Shown here: positions 1 to 8,030 of the stretch, piece after piece
Layout of the letters: each line of letters starts with the position of its first letter
Position numbering within the stretch: position 1 is the stretch's first letter
NCBI GenBank assembly: GCA_015057505.1
Contig: SVEG01000001.1
Location: forward strand, 229,341-293,340
From: Lachnospiraceae bacterium
Lineage (GTDB): Bacteria; Bacillota; Clostridia; Lachnospirales; Lachnospiraceae
Reading direction: 5' to 3'
Length of the DNA: 64,000 nt
Notes under the pieces: generated by a model
The model's database searches: none
Told to the model about the DNA's origin: nothing
What the model saw: only the letters and a program-made list of their open reading frames with translations
Translations under genes and position numbers: made by a program

Positions 1-101
1 GGGATGATTTTTTGCCGGATATAATTCGAGATGCGGTGCAGCTTGAGGGCTGTCGCACAGGGGCATTTTCAAAATATGCGGCGTGTCGTATGTACGACTA
101 A
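1..101 (+). CDS. C-terminal end of a CDS truncated by the window edge, probably VTC-domain (polyphosphate polymerase-like) protein
   Basis: Frame 3 reads ...DDFLPDIIRDAVQLEGCRTGAFSKYAACRMYD*, stop at 99-101. The SKY..CR-type end and the neighbouring DUF4956 and CotH genes fit a VTC-domain protein. Confidence 0.5.
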   Translation, partial: DDFLPDIIRDAVQLEGCRTGAFSKYAACRMYD

Positions 102-129
102 CATTGATATAATAAAAAGGAGCAAAAAA

Positions 130-801
130 ATGAATTTCAGTGATATTTTTAAATCAAGTTTTCTTGAGAATGTAACGAGTGTTAGTATTCTTGATATGGT
201 GCTTGCGTTAGCACTCGCATTTGGTGTTGGTTTGTTTATTTTTATGGTGTACAAAAAGACCTTTAACGGTGTGATGTTTTCTTCCGGCTTTGGTGTGACT
301 CTTGTTGCGCTTACGATGATTACGACTCTCGTAATTCTTGCTGTAACAAGTAATGTTGTGCTCTCACTTGGCATGGTAGGCGCGCTTTCAATCGTTCGTT
401 TCCGTACAGCGATTAAAGAACCGCTTGATATAGCTTTTTTGTTCTGGTCGATTTCGGCAGGTATTGTTATCGCAGCAGGTATGATTCCGCTTGCGGTTAT
501 CGGAAGTGTGGCTATCGGTATTATCCTTTTAATATTTGTTAACAAGAAATCCTATCAGCATCCGTATATCGTTGTACTTCAGTGTGATAATCATGATGCT
601 GAAAAAGCGGCAAAGACTTTTTTGGAGAAGAATGTAGAGAGACTTGTAGTTAAGAGTAAAAGTGCTAAGAAGGGTATGGTAGAGTTAAACCTTGAGGTTC
701 GCCTTAAAAATGACAATACTGATTTTGTAAATTCTTTGTCGGAGATTAAAGGCGTAAACAGTGCAGTGCTTGTAAGCTATAACGGAGATTATATGGGATA
801 G
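130..801 (+). CDS. DUF4956 family membrane protein
   Basis: RBS aaaaaggag before ATG 130. Multi-TM protein with the SIVRFRTAIKEPLDIAFLFWSI motif typical of DUF4956. The longer ORF start at 31 overlaps the upstream CDS and is unlikely. Confidence 0.85.
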   Translation: MNFSDIFKSSFLENVTSVSILDMVLALALAFGVGLFIFMVYKKTFNGVMFSSGFGVTLVALTMITTLVILAVTSNVVLSLGMVGALSIVRFRTAIKEPLDIAFLFWSISAGIVIAAGMIPLAVIGSVAIGIILLIFVNKKSYQHPYIVVLQCDNHDAEKAAKTFLEKNVERLVVKSKSAKKGMVELNLEVRLKNDNTDFVNSLSEIKGVNSAVLVSYNGDYMG

Positions 802-816
802 AAAGGGTGAAAGAAA

Positions 817-2688
817 ATGTCAACGCATAAGCATATTGATAAGATTTGTTGTGTTATCGTTGCGCTTTCCCTGGTGGTAACCTTGCTTTTTATGAACGGT
901 GAGAAGCTTGGAATAGTGGCATCCGCTAAAAGTATTGGATATGAAAATCGTCTGTTTGATTTCGAAAGAGTTCATACAATCGATGTTGTCATGGACGATT
1001 GGGACAGCTTTATTGAAACCTGTGAGAATGAGGAGTATGCTGAGTGTAGCGTGGTTATTGATGGAGAGGCTTATAAAAACGTCGGTATCAGGGCCAAAGG
1101 TAATACTTCGCTTAGTACGGTTTCACAGATGGACAGCGAACGCTACAGCTTTAAAATAGAGTTTGACCAGTATGACAGCACCAAGAGCTATTATGGTCTG
1201 GACAAGTTAAGTCTCAACAATATTATTCAGGATAACTCTTACATGAAGGATTTTCTTGTGTACCGGCTGATGGAGGATTTTGGCGTTGCGGCACCGCTTT
1301 GCAGCTATGTATATATTACTGTTAACGGCGAGGACTGGGGACTGTATCTGGCAGTAGAAGGTGTCGAGGATGCATTCCTTCAGAGAAATTACGGAAATGA
1401 TTACGGAGAGCTTTATAAGCCGGACAGCTTAAGCTTTGGTGGTGGCAGAGGCAACGGTATGGATTTTAACATGGAGGACTTCGATTTTGGCAGTGACAGA
1501 TGGAATAAAGTCGACACCTCTCTGAGCGATAAAATGAACTTAGATGGAAATATGCCCGGTGGTATGGGAAGCAGCGATGTTAAATTACAGTATATAGATG
1601 ATGAGTACGACAGTTACAGTAATATTTTTGACAATGCTAAGACAGATATAACCGATGCTGATAAAACAAGGCTTATTGACGCTCTTGAGGCTTTATGCAG
1701 CGGTGAAAATATTGAAAGCGTAGTTGATATAGATGTAGTTCTAAGATATTTTGTGGTTCACAACTTTGTGGTAAACGGTGACAGTTACACAGGAAGCATG
1801 GTGCACAATTATTATCTCTATGAGGAGGGTGGACAATTGTCCATGATTCCGTGGGATTATAATCTTGCATACGGAACGTTTCAGAGGTCGGATGCTACGG
1901 GTACGGTTAATGAGCCGATAGATTCGCCCGTATCAGGCGGAAGCACGGATGACAGACCGATGGTGGCTTGGATTTTTGAGAGTGAAGAGTATGCTGAAAG
2001 CTATCATCAATATTTTGCGGAATTTATTGAAAAATACTTTGACAGCGGATATGTAGAGGAGTTGATTGAAAATACCGCAGAAATGATTGCACCGTATGTA
2101 GAAAAGGATCCGACAAAGTTCTGCACTTACGAGGAGTTTGAGACAGGTGTGGAAACAATTAAGCAGTTTTGTCTGCTTCGTGCCGAGAGTGTAAGCGGTC
2201 AGCTTGAAGGTATAATTCCTTCAACATCGGAAGGACAGTCAGAGGACAGCAGCACACTTGTAGATGCTTCTATGATAACAATTTCAGATATGGGAACGAT
2301 GTCCAATACTATGGGAATGGGTGGCAGAGGTCAAAAACTTGATATGTCGGATTTTGGTTCCGGTATGGAGTTTCCTGAGAATATGGAACTACCGGAAGGT
2401 ATGGAACTGCCGAGTATGCCGGATATGTCGGGAATGGAAGAAGGAGCCACAGCATCTGAAGACATGGCGGAAAAGTTCCCGGGCTTTAGTGAACAGCAGC
2501 AATCAGGGAGACCCTCCATGGATAATATGGGTGGAATGCAGATACCGGGAGAAAGTACAGAATTTCCGGGAAACAATGCGGTAATACAGGAAAACTCTGC
2601 TACAAATACGAATGCTTTGATTTTGGTTGGTGTTTCGTTGGTAGTGTTACTTGTAGGATTAATCGTGGTTTTTAAATATAAAAGATAG
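817..2688 (+). CDS. CotH kinase family protein, N-terminal TM/signal, Met/Gly/Pro-rich low-complexity region, C-terminal TM
   Basis: GIRAKGNTSL...YSFKIEFDQY...GLDKLSLNN.. and ..WGLYLAVEGVEDAFLQRNYG match the CotH kinase family pattern. Confidence 0.88.
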   Translation: MSTHKHIDKICCVIVALSLVVTLLFMNGEKLGIVASAKSIGYENRLFDFERVHTIDVVMDDWDSFIETCENEEYAECSVVIDGEAYKNVGIRAKGNTSLSTVSQMDSERYSFKIEFDQYDSTKSYYGLDKLSLNNIIQDNSYMKDFLVYRLMEDFGVAAPLCSYVYITVNGEDWGLYLAVEGVEDAFLQRNYGNDYGELYKPDSLSFGGGRGNGMDFNMEDFDFGSDRWNKVDTSLSDKMNLDGNMPGGMGSSDVKLQYIDDEYDSYSNIFDNAKTDITDADKTRLIDALEALCSGENIESVVDIDVVLRYFVVHNFVVNGDSYTGSMVHNYYLYEEGGQLSMIPWDYNLAYGTFQRSDATGTVNEPIDSPVSGGSTDDRPMVAWIFESEEYAESYHQYFAEFIEKYFDSGYVEELIENTAEMIAPYVEKDPTKFCTYEEFETGVETIKQFCLLRAESVSGQLEGIIPSTSEGQSEDSSTLVDASMITISDMGTMSNTMGMGGRGQKLDMSDFGSGMEFPENMELPEGMELPSMPDMSGMEEGATASEDMAEKFPGFSEQQQSGRPSMDNMGGMQIPGESTEFPGNNAVIQENSATNTNALILVGVSLVVLLVGLIVVFKYKR

Positions 2689-2704
2689 TTTACGGATTGT
2701 CGCA

Positions 2705-2795
2705 GAATACAAAGAAGTAGAAAAGGTATTTTGTGACAATCTTTTTTTGCAAAAAAAGTCTCCCGCCTAAGCAGGAGACTTCTGAAAAATTCTCT
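2705..2795 (+). terminator. Hairpin AAGTCTCC...GGAGACTT downstream of the CotH gene
   Basis: aaaaaagtctcccgcctaagcaggagacttct inverted repeat between converging genes. Confidence 0.55.
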
Positions 2796-2797
2796 TA

Positions 2798-3337
2798 TCA
2801 GATAAGCATATTATTTGCGATAGAATCAGCAGTCGGTAAATAGAGCGCAGGAATAATCATGTCTGCCTTGCCATAACGCTTGGTGCTGAATAATGTGCAA
2901 ATCTTATCATAAGTTGTCTTAGTATATTTGAGTTTAAAAATAGTAGCAATTTTATCAAAGATAACAGGCTCAATGCAGATTCCCCATTTGGAATCATCGT
3001 TCATAACCTTTAAAGAATTCACGGATAAAGGAGTGATAATGAGCTCGGCACCGTCATTATGAGCGATTATTGTTATAAATCCTGTTGTGTCGTCAATTGT
3101 AAAACTGAGGCTGTGACCTGACAAATCTTCTGCGGGAAGCGGTGTGACTTCAGAAGAAATATTAAAAAGATCCAAGTTGGTGTCGCCGTTTTTCTGAAGG
3201 AGAGAAACAAGCTTGTCAATACTGTCCTGTGATAATACAGAATCTTGAATCTTCTGCTCGTGATTGGTAAGGAAACGAATCAGGGTATCAATCTCGCCCT
3301 GTGACAAAAGGGTGTTGTTATTAATAATATTTTTCAT
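2798..3337 (-). CDS. Hypothetical protein with two N-terminal FliM-like LSQxxID motifs
   Basis: ORF 2798..3397. Likely start at residue 21 (MKNIINNNTLLSQGEIDTLIRFLT...VLSQDSIDKLVSLLQ). Confidence 0.6.
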   Translation of the reverse strand: MKNIINNNTLLSQGEIDTLIRFLTNHEQKIQDSVLSQDSIDKLVSLLQKNGDTNLDLFNISSEVTPLPAEDLSGHSLSFTIDDTTGFITIIAHNDGAELIITPLSVNSLKVMNDDSKWGICIEPVIFDKIATIFKLKYTKTTYDKICTLFSTKRYGKADMIIPALYLPTADSIANNMLI

Positions 3338-3519
3338 AAGTAAGCCCCCGTGCTCTAAAGTATAGTTAATTAAAGATATATATAGATATTTTACCATAAA
3401 TATTAATATTGTAAAGTGATTTGTGAGAAATATTGTACAAAGGCGAGTATAAATATAGCTTGTTTACTCAGAAAAATTGATATATAATATGTCATAAGTA
3501 TTTTTTTGAGGTGATTTAT

Positions 3520-4920
3520 ATGTCAGATGTTGAAGATAAGATAAATAAAGATGACGACGGCTATGAGAAAATATGTTATATGTGCCGTCGTCCGGAGAGT
3601 AAGTGCGGGCAGATTATAAATGTGCCGGGTGGTTTTGATATATGTACGGATTGTCTTCAGAAGACTTTTGATACTATGCAGACAGGAAATCCTTTTGGCG
3701 ACTTATCAGGTATGTCAGGAATACCCGGAATGCCTAATATAAGTTTTGTCAATATGGATGGTATGCCTACGGATATTCCTCAGAGACAGAAGCTTAAGAA
3801 AAAGTCTAAGGAAGAGAAGAAGGACAAGAAGCCTTTTGACATTAAGCAGATTCCTGCACCGCATAAGTTAAAAGCACAGCTTGACGAGTATATTATCGGT
3901 CAGGAGCATGCAAAGAAGGTTGTATCGGTTGCTGTTTATAATCATTATAAGCGACTTGGTAATAAGGATTCGCTTCTTAATAATGTTGATATTGAGAAAT
4001 CCAACCTGCTTATGATTGGACCGACAGGAAGCGGTAAAACATATCTCGTTAAAACTCTTGCAAAGCTTCTTGATGTGCCGCTTGCGATTACTGATGCGAC
4101 ATCACTTACGGAAGCCGGTTATATCGGTGATGATATCGAAAGTGTTGTTACGAAGCTTCTTGCGGCAGCGGACAATGATGTTGAGAGAGCAGAACGCGGA
4201 ATCATTTTTATCGATGAGATTGATAAGATTGCGAAGAAGAAAAATGTTCACAGCAGGGATGTAAGCGGTGAATCTGTTCAGCAGGGACTTCTTAAACTCC
4301 TTGAGGGCAGTGATGTTGAAGTACCTGTCGGAGCAAACAGCAAGAATGCAATGGTGCCGCTTGCGACAGTTAATACAAGCAATATTTTGTTTATCTGCGG
4401 TGGAGCATTCCCGGACCTTGAGATTACGATTAAAGAACGCCTTAACAAGCAGTCAAGCATGGGCTTTAACAGTGACCTTAAAGACAAATACGACAAGGAC
4501 AAGAACATTCTTGAAAAAGTAACTGTTGAGGATTTGAGAACCTACGGAATGATTCCGGAGTTCTTAGGAAGAATGCCGATTATCTATACTTTGCAGGAAC
4601 TTAATGAGGAGATGCTTGTAAGAGTCCTCAAAGAGCCACGCAATGCCATCCTTAAACAGTACGAGCAGCTTCTTGCGATGGATGAGGTTAAGCTTGAATT
4701 CAGCGATGGCGCACTTGAAGCAATTGCTAAGAAGGCACTTGAAAAAGATACCGGTGCGAGAGCACTTCGTGCGATAATCGAGGAATTCATGCTCGATATT
4801 ATGTACGAGATTCCTAAGGACGACAATATCGGTAAAGTCACAATAACTAAGGAATATATCGAAAAAACAGGCGGACCCGTCATCGAGATGCGCGGATGCC
4901 CGGCGATAGAAGCCAAATAG
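3520..4920 (+). CDS. ClpX-like AAA+ ATPase (second, divergent ClpX paralogue)
   Basis: N-terminal four-Cys zinc finger (CYMCRRPESKCG...CTDCL), Walker A GPTGSGKT, Walker B IIFIDEID, sensor/arginine-finger regions. RBS gaggtga before ATG 3520. Confidence 0.9.
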   Translation: MSDVEDKINKDDDGYEKICYMCRRPESKCGQIINVPGGFDICTDCLQKTFDTMQTGNPFGDLSGMSGIPGMPNISFVNMDGMPTDIPQRQKLKKKSKEEKKDKKPFDIKQIPAPHKLKAQLDEYIIGQEHAKKVVSVAVYNHYKRLGNKDSLLNNVDIEKSNLLMIGPTGSGKTYLVKTLAKLLDVPLAITDATSLTEAGYIGDDIESVVTKLLAAADNDVERAERGIIFIDEIDKIAKKKNVHSRDVSGESVQQGLLKLLEGSDVEVPVGANSKNAMVPLATVNTSNILFICGGAFPDLEITIKERLNKQSSMGFNSDLKDKYDKDKNILEKVTVEDLRTYGMIPEFLGRMPIIYTLQELNEEMLVRVLKEPRNAILKQYEQLLAMDEVKLEFSDGALEAIAKKALEKDTGARALRAIIEEFMLDIMYEIPKDDNIGKVTITKEYIEKTGGPVIEMRGCPAIEAK

Positions 4921-4950
4921 CTTCGTACCGCCAACACCCCTAAATAATAA

Positions 4951-5552
4951 GCAGGCTGTTGCATTTTGCACAGCCTGTTTTTTATATTATCTCTCCGCAA
5001 TAAACCACTGCTGTATGGGGCTTTATGGGCGGTTTTATATATTATTTTTTCGCAGACAACAAAAGGTTTTTAGAAGAACTTTGCTTTTTAAGCTTTCCAC
5101 CTAATTGTGCCGCGCAGAGTTGTCTGAGTGGAATTGAAGAAAAGTTCAGTAGTTTGGGAGATATGCAGATTTTATATGTAAGGTTTATAAGGCACGCTCT
5201 CGCTACGAGAAAACCCTAGCGCTACTAAGCTTACGAGACGAAACAATATGTATGTTAGCCATATAATTCTTTGAGTTTCGTCTCGCGAGCTAAGGAGCGA
5301 GGGTTTTCAAGTGCCTTTAAACCTTACATATAAAATCTGCATATCTCCCAAACTTCTTGAACTTCTTCAATTCCAACGAGTTTCTCGGAGCGGCACAAAA
5401 TCGTAGGGTGGAAAGCAAAAAGCTCTAGTTCTTCTTAAAACCGTAAAACGTTGCAAGAAAAAATAATATATAAAACCGCCCATAAAGCCCCATACAGCAG
5501 TGGTTTATTGCGGAGAGCATAAAAATGGGCTGTGCAAAAATGCAACAGCCCG
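4951..5552. repeat. Long imperfect inverted repeat (~600 bp giant hairpin) between convergent genes
   Basis: Left 4991-5051 is the exact reverse complement of 5457-5517 (61 nt). 5152-5187 is the exact reverse complement of 5318-5353 (36 nt). 5234-5244 is the exact reverse complement of 5275-5285 (11 nt). Outer terminator-like ends are also related. Confidence 0.93.
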
Positions 5553-5563
5553 TGTTATAGTAT

Positions 5564-6133
5564 TTAGTTTGACCAGCCTGTCTCGAAAGCCCTGAGGTTA
5601 ATCTCAACAGTCTTGGGAGGAACGGTCTTTTTAATAACTTCAATCCAGTCTTCCTTGGAGAAGTTCATGTGCTGTGCGGCCATACCAAGTACGATGATGT
5701 TGAATACCTTGGAGTTGCCAAGCTTCTTGGCTTCTGTCATGGCATCAATTGAGTATGTGGTATGAGCAGCCTTAAGTGTATCGATAATGTTTTCCGGATA
5801 TGAAGCGGCACCTGTAACAACAGTAATCGGGTCGATTCTCTGGTCGTTTACGATGATAACGCCGTCCTTCTTAAGGAAGTGAAGGTAACGGAGTGCTTCA
5901 AGACGCTCAAATGCGATAAGAACGTCAACCTGACCTGCTTCAATAATCGGTTCTGCAACGGTCTCGCCGTAACGAACGAAAGTAACAACACTTCCGCCAC
6001 GCTGTGCCATACCGTGAACCTCTGATAATTTAACATCATAGCCTGCATGAATTGCAAGACCGCCTAAAATTCTGCTTGTGAGAAGAGTTCCCTGTCCGCC
6101 AACGCCGACAATCATAATATTCTTAGTTTCCAT
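5564..6133 (-). CDS. iorB: Indolepyruvate oxidoreductase subunit beta
   Basis: NIMIVGVGGQGTLLTSRILGGLA...EVHGMAQRGGSVVTFVRYG is characteristic of 2-oxoacid:ferredoxin oxidoreductase gamma/beta. Overlaps iorA. Confidence 0.9.
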   Translation of the reverse strand: METKNIMIVGVGGQGTLLTSRILGGLAIHAGYDVKLSEVHGMAQRGGSVVTFVRYGETVAEPIIEAGQVDVLIAFERLEALRYLHFLKKDGVIIVNDQRIDPITVVTGAASYPENIIDTLKAAHTTYSIDAMTEAKKLGNSKVFNIIVLGMAAQHMNFSKEDWIEVIKKTVPPKTVEINLRAFETGWSN

Positions 6134-7872
6134 TATGCGTCTACCTCCTCAATTGCGTCGAATTTACAAATCTGACGGCAAAGACCACAACCGTTACACA
6201 TTGTCTCGTCGATAAGGATTGTTCCGTCAGCCTGTTTTGTAAGGGCAGGACATCCTACCTTTAAGCACATACCGCATTTTTTACATTTCTCAGGGTCTGC
6301 CTTGCATTTCTTCGGGAATACATTGCCTTTTAAAAGTACACAGGGAGCCTTAGTGATGATAACTGAAATCTCGTCACGTGCAGTCTCTCTCTTGATTACT
6401 GCTTCAAGTTCTTTGATATCAAAAGCGTTAACTTCGTAAACATGCTCAATACCGATAGTCTTGCAGAAAGCGTAGTTGCTGATTGCATTGGTCGGCTCGC
6501 CCATAAGAGTCTTGCCTGTGCCGGCATGATCCTGATGACCTGTCATACCTGTGATTGAGTTGTCAAGGATGATAACAGTACCTGTGCCCTTGTTGTATAC
6601 CATGTTCATAAGTGAGTTAACACCTGTGTGCATGAATGTTGAATCACCGATTACGGCTACCCAATTCTTGATGTAATCCTTGCCTTTGGCTTTTTCCATA
6701 CCATGAAGTGTACTGATACTTGAACCCATACATACTGTTGTGTCAACAACTGAAAGGGGAGCAAGTGCGCCAAGTGTATAACATCCGATATCACCTGCAG
6801 CGTGAATCTTTAATTTGTTAAGTACGCTGTAAACACTTCTGTGAGGACATCCCGGACAGAGAATCGGAGGACGTGCGGGAACTTCTGCTGCAGCATCAAG
6901 GTTAAGGTCCATGTTAAGAACTGCTTTGCGGAGCATGTTCGCACTGTATTCGCCCTGTACCGTGAAAATCTCTTTGCCGATAGCCTTGATGCCCCAGGAT
7001 TTAACCTGTTCTTCAATTACGGGCTCAAGTTCCTCGAATATGTAAAGCTTGTCAACCTTGGAAGCAAATTCTTCAATAAGCTTCTTAGGAAGAGGGTTAA
7101 CCATACCAAGCTTAAGAACTGATGCGTTAGGCATAGCCTCTTTTACATACTGGTAGGGAATACCGCTTGTGATAAAACCTACGGATAAATCATTGTATTC
7201 AACTTTGTTAATCGGGAAGCTACAGCTATCCTCGATTAAAGCGTTGTTACGCTTCTCAACAACAATATGACGCTTCTGAGCCATGGCAGGCATCATAACG
7301 TACTTCTGAATGTTGCGCTCGTAAGGCTTATCCTCAACTTCCTTGCGGTCGCAGAGTTCAACAAGACCCTGTGAGTGTGAAAGACGGGTTGTTGTTCTTA
7401 ATATAATGGGGGTGTCATATTTCTCGCTGAGTTCAAAAGCAAACTTCATGAAGTCCTTTGCTTCCTGGCTGTCAGACGGTTCAAGTACAGGTACCTGAGC
7501 GGCACGTCCGATGAGACGTGTATCCTGCTCGTTCTGTGAGCTGTACATTCCGGGGTCATCCGCTGCAACAAGAACAAGACCGCCGTTAACACCTGAATAT
7601 GCGATTGTGTAGAGCGGGTCAGCGGCAACGTTAACACCAACGTGCTTCATGGAAGCCATTGCACGAACACCGCTTATGGATGCACCGATTGCTACTTCCA
7701 TGGCAACCTTTTCATTAGGTGACCACTCTGCATATATCTCCTTATATTTTACGATATTTTCACTGATTTCCGTACTGGGAGTACCGGGGTATGCGGCAGA
7801 AACCTTAACGCCTGCTTCGTATGCACCTCTGGCGATGGCTTCATTTCCCAGCATAATAGCTTTGTTTGCCAA
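6133..7872 (-). CDS. iorA: Indolepyruvate ferredoxin oxidoreductase subunit alpha
   Basis: AAYPGTPSTEISE..., TPP-binding GDIGCYTLG...GDSTFMHTG, C-terminal 4Fe-4S motifs CKKCGMCLKVGCP and CNGCGLCRQIC. Confidence 0.93.
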   Translation of the reverse strand: MANKAIMLGNEAIARGAYEAGVKVSAAYPGTPSTEISENIVKYKEIYAEWSPNEKVAMEVAIGASISGVRAMASMKHVGVNVAADPLYTIAYSGVNGGLVLVAADDPGMYSSQNEQDTRLIGRAAQVPVLEPSDSQEAKDFMKFAFELSEKYDTPIILRTTTRLSHSQGLVELCDRKEVEDKPYERNIQKYVMMPAMAQKRHIVVEKRNNALIEDSCSFPINKVEYNDLSVGFITSGIPYQYVKEAMPNASVLKLGMVNPLPKKLIEEFASKVDKLYIFEELEPVIEEQVKSWGIKAIGKEIFTVQGEYSANMLRKAVLNMDLNLDAAAEVPARPPILCPGCPHRSVYSVLNKLKIHAAGDIGCYTLGALAPLSVVDTTVCMGSSISTLHGMEKAKGKDYIKNWVAVIGDSTFMHTGVNSLMNMVYNKGTGTVIILDNSITGMTGHQDHAGTGKTLMGEPTNAISNYAFCKTIGIEHVYEVNAFDIKELEAVIKRETARDEISVIITKAPCVLLKGNVFPKKCKADPEKCKKCGMCLKVGCPALTKQADGTILIDETMCNGCGLCRQICKFDAIEEVDA

Positions 7873-8030
7873 GTAAATTACCTTCCTTTCGTAAAAACAT
7901 TATTTTTCATTATAACATATACTTTTAGGAATTGCACTAATTATTTATGCACAAAGTTTTGTTGAAAGAAAGGCAAAAAAATGATAGAATATATATAAGA
8001 CAAAATACGAATGAGTGGTGACGGTTTCAC

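Noticed and set aside
31-129. N-terminal extension of the DUF4956 ORF
   Set aside because: Overlaps the upstream CDS end in another frame; ATG 130 has a strong RBS.
5025-5219. 64-aa ORF inside the giant hairpin
   Set aside because: Lies in the inverted repeat, no RBS or family. The arms are better explained as a structural element.
5425-5643. 72-aa minus-strand ORF at the right arm
   Set aside because: Overlaps iorB end and the hairpin; no protein-like conservation evident.
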